Assembly (NCBI RefSeq): GCF_900002575.1
Contig: NZ_LN650648.1
Coordinates: 1,240,001 to 1,304,000, forward strand
Direction of reading: 5' to 3'
Length of the DNA: 64,000 bases
DNA from: Romboutsia hominis
GTDB lineage: Bacteria > Bacillota > Clostridia > Peptostreptococcales > Peptostreptococcaceae
Positions 1 through 8,848 of this stretch are shown here, piece by piece (the first letter of the stretch is position 1; every line of letters begins with the position of its first letter). Both the position numbers and the translations under genes were made by a program. The notes under the pieces were generated by a model, which saw only the letters and a list, made by a program, of their open reading frames with translations, searched no databases and was not told the DNA's origin.

Positions 1-1
1 T

Positions 2-826
2 GAAAAATTAGCAAGAGGTACAACAAGACTTAGAATCACTAGAAAAAATTTAGGATTAATACCTATACCACTACCTCCTGTATCTGAGCAAGAAAGGATT
101 GTTAATAGGATTGAGGGCCTTTTTGAGAAGATTGACAAGGCAAGTGAGCTTATTGATGAGGCTAGGAGAGATTTTGAGAAGAGAAGGGCTGCTATTTTGG
201 AGAGGGCTTTTTGCGGTGAGTTGACTAATACGTGGCGTGAAGAGAATGGTATTGGGTTTAGTTTAGAGATGAAAGAATTTAAAGATATTGCTACTGTTAA
301 AAGTAACTTAGTAAAACCTCAAGAGTATATGAATTATCCACATATAGCACCAGATAATATAGAAAAAAAGACAGGAAGACTTTTGGAGTATAGAACGGTA
401 GAAGAAGATAATGTAAAAAGTGCCAAGCATAAATTTTATCCTAGTCAAATTCTATATTCAAAAATAAGACCATATTTATCAAAAGTTGTAATAGTTGATT
501 TTGAAGGATTATGTAGTGCGGATATGTACCCTATAGAAACAGAGTTAGAAACTAAATATTTATATTGGTACATGCTATCTCAAAAGTTTTTAGATTATGC
601 TTCCAACTGTGGATCAAGATCTGTATTACCTAAGATAAATCAAAAAGAACTTGGTAAGATTCCAGTACCTGTAGTTACTAGAGAAGAACAAAAAGAAGTA
701 GTTAAGATTATAGATAAATTAATTGAAGCAGAAAAAAGTGTAGAACAGATTTCAGATGTAAGTGAATATACGGATATAATAAAAAAATCTATTCTTGCTA
801 AGGCTTTTAGAGGTGAACTTTCATAA
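2..826 (+). CDS. hsdS: Type I restriction-modification specificity subunit HsdS (5'-truncated by window edge)
   Basis: The frame is open from base 2, so about 274 C-terminal residues are visible and the start lies outside the window. HsdS recognises the target DNA sequence for the type I methylase/endonuclease complex. The order of parts fits: the end of the first target recognition domain (PIPLPPVSEQERIV), a charged helical spacer (residues about 35-70, ERAFCGEL at its end), a second target recognition domain (about residues 85-200) and a closing copy of the same conserved region (PVPVVTREEQKEVV, then ILAKAFRGELS). The two conserved regions are the internal repeat typical of HsdS. The central spacer (bases about 60-250) uses GAG, AAG, AGG and ATT codons unlike the A-ending codons after base 265, which suggests domain exchange. 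hsdM and hsdR are not in the window; no hsdR follows downstream. Confidence 0.93.
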   Translation, partial: EKLARGTTRLRITRKNLGLIPIPLPPVSEQERIVNRIEGLFEKIDKASELIDEARRDFEKRRAAILERAFCGELTNTWREENGIGFSLEMKEFKDIATVKSNLVKPQEYMNYPHIAPDNIEKKTGRLLEYRTVEEDNVKSAKHKFYPSQILYSKIRPYLSKVVIVDFEGLCSADMYPIETELETKYLYWYMLSQKFLDYASNCGSRSVLPKINQKELGKIPVPVVTREEQKEVVKIIDKLIEAEKSVEQISDVSEYTDIIKKSILAKAFRGELS

Positions 827-888
827 GAATAGACTATAGGAAAAAATTAATACAAGGTTATATAAAATATAGAGAGTGAGGATTTTAT

Positions 889-2307
889 GTGAATACTATA
901 AAAAATATTGTTATAGAAGTAAATATAGATGGAGATATAGAATTATTTGAGTTTAAGTATATTAAAAGTGATAAAATGTATTCTAGTAAAAATACAATAA
1001 AACTACAAATAACCTTAGATGAGTATAAGAGATGTGATACTGTCAAAAGAAAAGATGAGAGTACTTTGTTTATAAGTTATACACAAACTATTGAAGAGCT
1101 ATTCAAAGAAAAGTACAATGCAACAGTTGACAAACTGAATGAGGAAATGGCGGATGGGGTTGAGTTTACAGAATCAGAAATAGAAAGAAATGATGAAATA
1201 ATTGTACCCTATGATCCAAATTTAATAAGGGTGTCTCAAGCTAGATTCTCTTTAAAAGAAATATTTGATATGTTAGTTGGAGATGAATATGATGAAGAGC
1301 CTATACTGGATTTATCTCCAGATTTTCAAAGACGATATGTGTGGGATAATACTAGAAAGTCAAGACTTATAGAATCTATATTGCTAAAAATACCACTACC
1401 CGTGTTTTATTTATCAAGAGATTATGATGGTAAGTATCAGGTTGTAGATGGTGTCCAACGATTATCTGTTATTAAAGAGTTTTTCTCAAATGGATTTAAA
1501 TTGAAAAATTTAGAATATCTTACTGATGAATGTGAGAATAGATATTTCCACAATAAAAAGTCTGAGTCATTGCATCCTAGATTTGTAAGAACACTTAGGT
1601 CATATCAAATCGATTGTAATGTTATAGAGCCAGAAACACCTCATAAAGTAAAACTAGATATATTTAAGAGACTTAATACAGGAGGAAAAAATCTAAATAA
1701 TCAAGAAATAAGAAATTCTATTTTAAAACCCTCACCAAGAGATTTTATAAGGAAGTTAGCTAATTCAAAAGAATTTATATTAGCAACTAATAACAGTATA
1801 AGTACAACGAGAATGATGGACCAAGAGATGATAGTAAGATATATAGGTTTTTACTTTATATATAAAAGACAAGATTTATTTCCAAACTTAAAATATAATG
1901 GGAAAATGAATGAATTTCTAGACTTAACAATAGAATTATTAAATGAGAACTTTAAATATATTCCATTTGATGAAATTGAGAATAATTTCTATAAAGCGAT
2001 GATAAATGCAAGGAATATTTTTAATGAATATGCTTTTAGAAAAGTTGAAAATAGGTATTTATATAAAGATAAAAATAAAATAAATAAATCATTATTTACT
2101 ATATTTTCTATATTACTATCAGATTATGAAGTTAAAGATATTAAATCAAAAGGAATTATATTAGATCAATTTGCAGAGTTCCTGCAAGATGATAAATATA
2201 TATATGAGTCTATAACATACTTAAGTGCGGAAAAAACTAGTATAGATACAACATACTTAAGATTAAAGTTTTTCTTAAATGAAATTTATGGAGGAAAAAA
2301 TGATTAA
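889..2307 (+). CDS. DUF262 (ParB/Srx-like fold) protein, putative defence protein
   Basis: 472 residues from a GTG start at 889; the overlapping ATG at 887 reads straight into TGA, and GTGAGG lies upstream. The DUF262 core is clear: SPDFQRRYVWD (about 143-153), an IPLPVFYLS strand (168-176) and DGVQR (187-191), the counterpart of the DGQQR motif. DUF262 is the GmrS-like domain found in modification-dependent restriction proteins (GmrSD, BrxU) and in many uncharacterised defence genes. Here it is not fused to DUF1524, so no HNH nuclease is visible. Its last 8 bases overlap the next gene, so it is translated with the ATPase at 2300. The position right after hsdS supports a defence role. The molecular function is inferred only from the family. 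Confidence 0.85.
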   Translation: MNTIKNIVIEVNIDGDIELFEFKYIKSDKMYSSKNTIKLQITLDEYKRCDTVKRKDESTLFISYTQTIEELFKEKYNATVDKLNEEMADGVEFTESEIERNDEIIVPYDPNLIRVSQARFSLKEIFDMLVGDEYDEEPILDLSPDFQRRYVWDNTRKSRLIESILLKIPLPVFYLSRDYDGKYQVVDGVQRLSVIKEFFSNGFKLKNLEYLTDECENRYFHNKKSESLHPRFVRTLRSYQIDCNVIEPETPHKVKLDIFKRLNTGGKNLNNQEIRNSILKPSPRDFIRKLANSKEFILATNNSISTTRMMDQEMIVRYIGFYFIYKRQDLFPNLKYNGKMNEFLDLTIELLNENFKYIPFDEIENNFYKAMINARNIFNEYAFRKVENRYLYKDKNKINKSLFTIFSILLSDYEVKDIKSKGIILDQFAEFLQDDKYIYESITYLSAEKTSIDTTYLRLKFFLNEIYGGKND

Positions 2308-3382
2308 TTATATAAAACTAAAAAATTTTAAATGCTTTGAGAATGAACAAATAAAACTATCTAAGTCAACATTATTATTGGGTGTTAATTCAGGTGGGAA
2401 ATCATCATTAATACAATCCTTGCTATTATTCAATTCATCAATATTTAATTTACAAGATAAAGATATAAGTAGTTTAGATTTAATTAATAATAAATATAAT
2501 TTGAATTTATATTCATTTGATGAGATTCTTAATAATAAATACGATGATGATTTTTTCGAGATAAGTATATTTAATGGTAATGAAGAAACAAAAATAGAGT
2601 ATACACCAACAGATGATAATAATATTATAGATTTAAATATAGATACAAACACAAATATGGAACCTTTAGATATTATTTACTTAGGAGCAGAAAGATCAAT
2701 AACCTCATTTCAAAGGAATGGGAATATAAACAATATAGAATTGGGACGAAACAATGAATATATAGGATATATAATAGAGAAAGGTAAAAAAAGAGCAGTA
2801 AAAGCTTATGAGGATAGAAATCATTGGACATTTAAAGATACTGCGTTATTTGATTTTCAAGTGAATAAATGGTTAGACTATATTTTACCAAGTAACAAAG
2901 TATCGGCGAGTAGTATTGGTATAGATAATTATATTTCATTAACTTTTGGTGAAAAACTGAATTTACATCAAACTAATATAGGCTATGGAGTGTCATTTAT
3001 ATTGCCTATAATTGTAGGTGGATTAATAGCTAAACCAGAATCAATACTTATAGTAGAAAATCCAGAGTTACATTTACATCCAAGCGCACAATCTAAAATT
3101 GCAGAGTTCTTAGGTCTTATATCTATGGCAGGAGTACAAGTAATTGTAGAAACTCACAGTGAACATGTAGTAAATGGATTTAGAAAATCTGTTTTAAATA
3201 AAGAACATCCATTACAAAATGTTGACTTAGTTATAAACTATTTTGACAATGATGGTTCTTGTGAGATTAAAAGAATAGAGCTAAATGAAAGAGCTGAAAT
3301 AAAGTACTGGCCTAAAGGTTTCATGGATCAAGAAGAAAAAGATTTATTTGAAATGAGGAAAATGAGGCTAGGAATACAATGA
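2300..3382 (+). CDS. AAA/ABC-type ATPase (DUF3696-like), putative defence ATPase
   Basis: 360 residues. I choose ATG 2300 over the upstream ATG 2279 because GGAGG sits at 2290-2294 with ideal spacing and the product then begins MINYIKLKNFKCF, the usual first strand of this family. Walker A is GVNSGGKSS (28-36). Walker B and the following loop read LIVENPELHLHP, and the switch region is VETHSEH. These are hallmarks of SMC/OLD-like ATPases that carry a DUF3696-type C-terminus. The end (residues about 325-360) is charged and rich in D, E and K. It overlaps the preceding stop by 8 bases and the following gene by ATGA, so all three are probably made together. Such ATPases usually power or gate a partner effector; the effector here is unknown. 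Confidence 0.88.
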   Translation: MINYIKLKNFKCFENEQIKLSKSTLLLGVNSGGKSSLIQSLLLFNSSIFNLQDKDISSLDLINNKYNLNLYSFDEILNNKYDDDFFEISIFNGNEETKIEYTPTDDNNIIDLNIDTNTNMEPLDIIYLGAERSITSFQRNGNINNIELGRNNEYIGYIIEKGKKRAVKAYEDRNHWTFKDTALFDFQVNKWLDYILPSNKVSASSIGIDNYISLTFGEKLNLHQTNIGYGVSFILPIIVGGLIAKPESILIVENPELHLHPSAQSKIAEFLGLISMAGVQVIVETHSEHVVNGFRKSVLNKEHPLQNVDLVINYFDNDGSCEIKRIELNERAEIKYWPKGFMDQEEKDLFEMRKMRLGIQ

Positions 3383-4251
3383 AAAATATAATTTTAGATA
3401 ACAATAGTATGCTTAAGTTTCTAGAAAATGAGGATACCTTAAATGATGATTTTACATTGATGCTGGAGCTAATAAAAAAATTATCATTTACTGTTGATAT
3501 TAATCACAGCGATCAGGATACTTTAATAAAAATATATGAAGAACTGTATATGACTGAGGATTATAATGAAAATAAAAAGAGCATAAGTATACTATTAGAA
3601 AAATATTCAAACTGTATATATCAGGATGAGTACACAGAACGTATAAATGAACTTAATTTACTTATAAATACAGAGTCAAAAGAATTTAAAGATATACTTA
3701 AAGACACATTTATATTTGATATAGGTAAAGGATTAATTGGTTTTGATATAGACGAAGTAAATTCTGGAATAAGGCATGCAAAAGATATAAATGAAATGAA
3801 AGAAGTATTGCTTATCTTATCGTTAAGACATGAAGAAATAGAAAAATTTATGTTAGATGTAGAAAATATACTAGATACTCTAATATTTGATGAAGATATC
3901 ATTGATGGGATAGCAAAATTAAATGATGGGTTTGAAAATAGAAAAAAAGAAATAATTTATCATTTGTACTGTATAGATACACAGATTCCTAAAATAATTG
4001 CAATGAATGTAAAGGGATTTAGAGAAATTGGAGAACAAATGACATTACCATGTACGCCTGAAAGTGGAAGATATGAAGAATTAGTAAAGGTTATTAATGG
4101 AAAACGTGTAAATTGTGAATTACATACAAAAATGAAAAGAATGTCTGCTAAAGCACCTGATAGAATTTATTTTTGTCCATCTCTTCCAGAAGGTGTATTT
4201 AAAGAAGATAGTAGAAGTATTTTTATTTATAAGATAACTAAGCATGTATGA
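3379..4251 (+). CDS. Unrecognised 290-residue protein, third gene of the DUF262/ATPase operon
   Basis: It starts at an ATG overlapping the ATPase stop (ATGA), so it is translationally coupled. The protein is soluble and acidic with mostly helical composition; there is no signal peptide or membrane segment. The last 70 residues differ in character: a stretch with GKRVNCELHTKMKR and APDRIYFCPSLPEG, rich in basic and aromatic residues, which looks like a compact C-terminal domain with a conserved-looking H-x-K and RIYF strand. I do not recognise a catalytic motif. As the last gene of the operon it is the best candidate for the effector or for a partner of the ATPase, but that rests on position alone. 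Confidence 0.8.
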   Translation: MKNIILDNNSMLKFLENEDTLNDDFTLMLELIKKLSFTVDINHSDQDTLIKIYEELYMTEDYNENKKSISILLEKYSNCIYQDEYTERINELNLLINTESKEFKDILKDTFIFDIGKGLIGFDIDEVNSGIRHAKDINEMKEVLLILSLRHEEIEKFMLDVENILDTLIFDEDIIDGIAKLNDGFENRKKEIIYHLYCIDTQIPKIIAMNVKGFREIGEQMTLPCTPESGRYEELVKVINGKRVNCELHTKMKRMSAKAPDRIYFCPSLPEGVFKEDSRSIFIYKITKHV

Positions 4252-4394
4252 TCAAATTATGTGCATATACTTCTTTAATACTAATAAAAAATTATCAACA
4301 ATAAAATAAATGATAAATTTAAATAAATTAATAATGACCATATAAAACCTACTAAAAACTATAATAATTAGTATATAAGAAAAATTCAGAGGGA

Positions 4395-4425
4395 AAGAAC
4401 TTGGTTATTTGTATCAAGTTCTTTA
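4395..4425 (+). terminator. Intrinsic terminator after the defence-like operon
   Basis: Ten-base-pair perfect stem (AAAGAACTTG with CAAGTTCTTT) and an 11-base loop, 144 bases after the stop at 4251. The T-tract is short because the stem itself ends in TTT. Confidence 0.7.
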
Positions 4426-4956
4426 TATTATATGTTATAAGCTTGATAAGATAAACATACATAAATGTATATAATTTTACAGCATAAAATAAATATAAGT
4501 GAGAAGTATCATATGTAGCAAATGTCTAGTGATATTAAAGTAATATTGTATTATTTTCAATAATTATTGTAAATAAGGGTGAAGGATCACTAAGACAATT
4601 AGCTGAAAACTAAATCACTATAATACGAACCTCAAAATAAGGGTCTGATTAATAAAAATGTCCTTTTAATTCTGTAAATAATGATACATATGTGTATATA
4701 AGTAGTTATTATCATAATTCTAGTAGCTGCAAATTCTTAAATGGAGCTTGAGCTACAAAAGTTGATATAAACTCTGTAAATTGAAAACACCCTTATAATT
4801 GTGTAAAATACTAGAACTATAAAGTTAAACTACAATTAATAAATTTAACTAAATGTAACTAAGCCTCTAATATTAGGGGCTTTTCTAATGTCTAAAAATA
4901 ATATAAAATCCTAATAGGAACAAAATGTTCCTCCAAAACAACAAGGAGAGAAACAA
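4426..4956. other. Intergenic stretch without recognisable genes
   Basis: About 530 bases of very A/T-rich sequence with stops in all frames. I see no RNA gene. It contains one further hairpin at 4861-4885 and leads into the broken gene at 4957. Together with that fragment it looks like the scar of lost accessory DNA. Confidence 0.5.
4861..4885 (+). terminator. Terminator-like hairpin
   Basis: AAGCCTCT pairs with AGGGGCTT (one G-U pair) and is followed by TTTTC. No intact gene precedes it, so it probably ended a gene that has been lost. Confidence 0.6.
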
Positions 4957-5285
4957 ATGACAATTTCAAATAAACTAATAACAAACACACAAAACCAAAA
5001 TCTACTAAACGAACTAAAAAATCCCTAAAAAAATGTAAATCACCTTCATAAACTTTAGCGGACTACAAACTACTACTAGACACATTAAAAGAACTAGAAG
5101 ACAAAAGCGTACGTGGTAAAATAATAACATCAACATACCTAAACTTCACAGACCCAAAAGCACTAGACAAAATAAGAAGCTCCATTTATACAAGACGTAA
5201 TAAAAAAATACAACAACCTTTGGCAATAAGTGAAAATGTAGATTATGAATTCCTAGAAAAGTATGAAGCTTTTAATATACAATAA
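4957..5285 (+). pseudogene. Broken small gene with foreign codon usage
   Basis: A ribosome binding site (AAGGAGAG) precedes ATG 4957, giving 23 residues (MTISNKLITN...) before TAA at 5026. A second frame is open from 5052 to TAA at 5283 for 77 codons and contains LADYKLLLDTLKELED, then a basic segment YTRRNKKIQQPLAI. The two parts lie in different frames with extra stops between, so the gene is disrupted. Codons such as CTA, AAC, ACA and TAC dominate, unlike the TTA/AAT/ATA usage of the neighbours, which suggests horizontal origin. I do not recognise the protein. Confidence 0.6.
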
Positions 5286-5320
5286 ATCCCCCTACGTTTA
5301 AAAATAGACGTAGGGGGATT
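5285..5320. terminator. Strong palindromic terminator
   Basis: Perfect 13-base-pair stem (AATCCCCCTACGT with ACGTAGGGGGATT) and a 10-base loop. It lies between the broken plus-strand gene and the 3' end of prfC on the minus strand, with a T-rich tail on the plus side, so it may serve both directions. Confidence 0.75.
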
Positions 5321-5336
5321 AATATTTATTTTTAGC

Positions 5337-5378
5337 AACGGACGAAGTCGTTGGCGACATAAGCGAAGCGAATTTTTT
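5337..5378. repeat. GC-rich short element next to the prfC stop
   Basis: This 42-base segment is much richer in G and C than the region. It contains a CAACG/CGTTG hairpin with an 8-base loop followed by AAGCGAAGCGAA and a T-run. It may be a small intergenic repeat (REP-like); no second copy was found by eye in this window. Confidence 0.35.
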
Positions 5379-6975
5379 ATAAAGAAGTTTCTTTTAAAAC
5401 TATATTTTCGTTTCTCTCAATTAGAGTTCTAATAGACCATTCATTTTGGAATAACACTACTGGATTGCTATTTTTATCCTCAACTAATAATGTATCCATT
5501 GGCATTGAAAGCTTACCATATTTGGAAAGATCATTTTCAATCCAACGTACATAGCGATAAGGTAGTGAATTCATTAGCATCTCAACACCATATTCTTGTT
5601 TTAGACGATATTCTAAAACTTCAAATTGTAAAACTCCAACTACACCTATAATAAGTTCTTCCATACCAGAATTAGGTTGTTTGAATACCTGTATAGCACC
5701 TTCTTCTGATAATTGTGTAATACCCTTTACGAACTGTTTTCTTTTAAGAGCATTTTTTGTAGATACTCTTGCAAAATATTCAGGCGCAAATTGTGGTATA
5801 CCACTGTATTGTAAATTTGATTGCTTTTCACTTAATGTATCACCAATATTAAATATGCCTGGGTCATGTATACCTATAATGTCACCTGGGTAAGCAGTAT
5901 CTATTATAACACGGTCTTGTGCTACAAACTGTTGAGGTTGAGAAAGTTTTATCTTTTTCTTTCTTTGTACATGATTTACTGTCATACCTTTTTCAAATTT
6001 ACCAGAGCAAATTCGAAGGAATGCAATTCTATCTCTATGAGATTTATCCATATTGGCTTGAATTTTAAATATAAATCCTGAGAAGTTATCCGAACTAGGG
6101 TCAATATCACCTAAATTACTACTACGAGGAGTTGGTGGTGGTGTTATTTCTAGGAACGATTCTAAGAATGGTTCTACACCAAAGTTAGTAAGGGCACTTC
6201 CGAAGAACACAGGTGTTAATTCACCATTTAATATTTTATCTAAGTCAAAATTATCTCCAGCAATATCTAAAAGTTCAATATCTTCTAGTAATTTTGAATG
6301 AAGAGCATCACCTAATAAAGTATTAAATTTTTCATCAGATACATCTCCAGTTATAGAATTAGCAATAGATTGTCCATGGTTACCATCATCAAATAATTCA
6401 ACTTGATTTTTATGGCGATTAAACACACCTTTAAATTCTTTACCAGAACCAATTGGCCAGTTTACTGGACAAGAACGAATTCCTAAAACATTTTCAATAT
6501 CTTCAAGTAGCTCAAATGGATCTTTTCCTTGACGGTCCATTTTATTGATGAAAGTGAATATTGGAATTCCTCTCATTTTACAAACATGGAATAATTTCTT
6601 TGTCTGATCCTCAACACCTTTAGCAGAGTCAATAACCATTACTGCACAGTCTGCTGCCATAAGAGTTCTATAAGTGTCTTCACTGAAATCTTGATGCCCA
6701 GGAGTATCAAGAATATTTATACAAAAGTTATTATATTCAAATTGAAGAACACTTGATGCAACTGATATACCTCTTTGTTTTTCAATTTCCATCCAGTCAG
6801 ATACTGCATGTTTTTGAGATCTTCTTGATTTAACTGATCCTGCTTCACGAATGGCACCACCATATAATAGAAACTTTTCAGTTAATGTAGTCTTTCCTGC
6901 ATCGGGATGGGAAATGATTGCAAAGGTTCTTCTTCTTTTAACCTCATCAATCAAGCTTAAATTTTGTTGTGTCAT
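5377..6975 (-). CDS. prfC: Peptide chain release factor 3
   Basis: 532 residues, close to the usual RF3 length of about 530. RF3 is the translational GTPase that recycles RF1/RF2 from the ribosome. The GTPase motifs are intact: SHPDAGKTT (22-30), DTPGHQD (91-97) and NKMD (145-148). The RF3-specific stretch VKSRRSQKHAVSDWMEIEKQ (49-68) follows the P-loop. The start has AAAGGATG upstream (about 6985-6992). It is a single-gene unit on the minus strand. Confidence 0.97.
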   Translation of the reverse strand: MTQQNLSLIDEVKRRRTFAIISHPDAGKTTLTEKFLLYGGAIREAGSVKSRRSQKHAVSDWMEIEKQRGISVASSVLQFEYNNFCINILDTPGHQDFSEDTYRTLMAADCAVMVIDSAKGVEDQTKKLFHVCKMRGIPIFTFINKMDRQGKDPFELLEDIENVLGIRSCPVNWPIGSGKEFKGVFNRHKNQVELFDDGNHGQSIANSITGDVSDEKFNTLLGDALHSKLLEDIELLDIAGDNFDLDKILNGELTPVFFGSALTNFGVEPFLESFLEITPPPTPRSSNLGDIDPSSDNFSGFIFKIQANMDKSHRDRIAFLRICSGKFEKGMTVNHVQRKKKIKLSQPQQFVAQDRVIIDTAYPGDIIGIHDPGIFNIGDTLSEKQSNLQYSGIPQFAPEYFARVSTKNALKRKQFVKGITQLSEEGAIQVFKQPNSGMEELIIGVVGVLQFEVLEYRLKQEYGVEMLMNSLPYRYVRWIENDLSKYGKLSMPMDTLLVEDKNSNPVVLFQNEWSIRTLIERNENIVLKETSL

Positions 6976-7208
6976 TTTTTATCATCCTTTATTTTAATTT
7001 TATGATTATATAAATATAAAAAGTTATACTTAATAGTTTTAAAATGAACATAATTTTCTATGTACTATAAAAAACTACAGTCTTTTTGATATTATAACTT
7101 TATTTAAAAACTGTCAATATAGAAACTAACTAAATGCTACATACTGTAACACTTTCTTTGTGAAAATATTATGAAAATAGTTTTACTATTTTACTGTATA
7201 ACACAAAG

Positions 7209-7236
7209 TCCTCTTTAAGATTAAGAGGATTTTTTT
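7209..7236 (+). terminator. Terminator hairpin in the prfC / cysteine-cluster gene gap
   Basis: TCCTCTT pairs with AAGAGGA around a 7-base loop, followed by seven T on the plus strand. It lies in the 379-base gap between divergent genes, about 120 bases before ATG 7355, so it is either an attenuator in the leader of that gene or the remnant of a lost gene. Nothing else is recognisable in the gap. Confidence 0.6.
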
Positions 7237-7354
7237 ATATAAAAACTAGACTATATAATATAGGATGATGATAAGTTGTAAGAATATTTTTAGTATGGTA
7301 ATATCTTATTTGAAATTTAATAAAATCTAAATAATAAATGAGGATGAGAAATAT

Positions 7355-8026
7355 ATGAAACGAATAAATATACTAGAAGAAATATCAGATGGAAAATTAT
7401 ATGACATTGAAGACACAGTAAAAGCAGATACATGTGGTTGCGATGGATGTAGTGATTGTTGTTGTGATGTTGGAGAACTAGTAGTGCTTACACCTTTTGA
7501 TATATATGAAATGGTGAATTATTTAGGTGTAGGATTTGATGAATTACTAGGAAACCATATTAAATTACGTGAAAACAACAAAATTTTATTACCATATTTA
7601 AATATGCAAGATGATAATAAGAAAAGATGTAGCTTTTTAAATGAAGAAGGGCGATGTACTATTCATGCTAAACGACCAAATATTTGTCGTTTATTCCCTC
7701 TTGGAAGAGTGTACAAAGATGATGATTTTAAGTACTTTTTACAGGTAGGAAATTGCCCTAAAGAAAATTTAAAAGATGTTAAGGTTAAAAAGTGGGTAGG
7801 AATTGAAAACTATGATGAAAATAAGAAGTTTATTTTAGAGTGGCATAAATTTATTAAGGCATTAACTTTCCGTTTAAAGTTTGTAAGAGATGAGAGTGAA
7901 ATAAAAGAAATAAATGAAATTTTACTAGATGAATTTTATCGTATTAAGATAGATGAAGGAGAGAATTTTTACTTTGTATTTACAAAAAATTTACCTAATA
8001 TAAAGAATAGATTGGGGATTATTTAA
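7355..8026 (+). CDS. YkgJ-family cysteine cluster protein
   Basis: 223 residues. The N-terminal half has the metal-binding signature of the YkgJ / zinc- or iron-chelating family: C27, C29, C32, then CCC at 35-37, and a second group C92, C101 and C111 in the context RCTIHAKRPNICRLFP. The family is thought to bind iron-sulfur or zinc; its role is not settled. The C-terminal 100 residues are helical and charged. It is monocistronic: a terminator follows at 8150. Confidence 0.85.
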   Translation: MKRINILEEISDGKLYDIEDTVKADTCGCDGCSDCCCDVGELVVLTPFDIYEMVNYLGVGFDELLGNHIKLRENNKILLPYLNMQDDNKKRCSFLNEEGRCTIHAKRPNICRLFPLGRVYKDDDFKYFLQVGNCPKENLKDVKVKKWVGIENYDENKKFILEWHKFIKALTFRLKFVRDESEIKEINEILLDEFYRIKIDEGENFYFVFTKNLPNIKNRLGII

Positions 8027-8149
8027 AAAGAGTATAGAAAAAATAAATCAATATAAATAGCAAAGTCATTATTATATATTAATACTATAGTTAAAAAAAT
8101 AAGACTAAGTATTAAATAATTAAAAATATAGTCCTATAATAAAATAAGA

Positions 8150-8187
8150 AATCAAGCTTTTAGCGTTAGTTAGGAGCTTGATTTTTT
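8150..8187 (+). terminator. Intrinsic terminator
   Basis: AATCAAGCT pairs with AGCTTGATT (perfect 9 bp, 16-base loop) and is followed by TTTT. It ends the YkgJ-family gene. The rest of the gap to 8431 is A/T-rich with nothing recognisable. Confidence 0.85.
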
Positions 8188-8431
8188 AAAAATACTTTTA
8201 ATTATTATTATTGAAAGATAAGTTTTCATCTTTTGATTTTCCTAAAATGATTATAGAACGTATATTAATATATAGCTAGACCCAATTGAATATAATAGTG
8301 AAGCATAGCGAATATGATTAAAATAAATATTATGTTGAAATAAGCAGAATAAATAACGTTTATATAGGTATATATAGGTGGTAAAATAATTATAAGTATT
8401 ACAATCTATATTTATTATATGGAGGGATATT

Positions 8432-8695
8432 ATGCTTAAGTATTTAACTAAAGAAGATTTACCAGAGTCTTTAATTGATATTGAAGAAGTAATAGGACTT
8501 GATAATGTTAAGGAACTTATAAAATTAGCTGGTGGAAGTAGTGTTTATATACCTAGTGAAAATAGTGTATTAAAACCTATTAGAAATAAGATAATTAGAA
8601 AATCTTTTAATGGTAACTATAAAGAGCTATCTAGAAAGTTTGGTATAAGTGAAGTACAAGTTAGAAATATCATCAATTCAAATATAACATATTAA
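8432..8695 (+). CDS. Mor-like transcription activator family protein
   Basis: 87 residues with GGAGGG upstream. The pattern is that of the Mor (Mu middle operon regulator) domain: acidic N-terminal part, the strand LAGGSSVYIPSEN (about 33-45), and a C-terminal helix-turn-helix (YKELSRKFGISEVQVRNI). Mor proteins bind DNA as dimers and activate phage promoters, but lone copies are common in clostridial chromosomes. No phage genes lie nearby, so its target is unknown. Confidence 0.75.
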   Translation: MLKYLTKEDLPESLIDIEEVIGLDNVKELIKLAGGSSVYIPSENSVLKPIRNKIIRKSFNGNYKELSRKFGISEVQVRNIINSNITY

Positions 8696-8699
8696 ATAC

Positions 8700-8724
8700 A
8701 AAGAGGAACGTTTCGTTCCTCTTT
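8700..8724 (+). terminator. Hairpin after the Mor-like gene
   Basis: Perfect 11-base-pair stem (AAAGAGGAACG with CGTTCCTCTTT), 3-base loop, right after the stop codon. Confidence 0.8.
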
Positions 8725-8848
8725 ACTTGTAAACTTAAAATATAAAAATTTCCTGGTAGGAATATATAGATTATAATTTATATGTTTCGTATTAAAAATA
8801 AAATAATAACATATATATAATTAAATATAAAACTAGGGGGGATAATCT

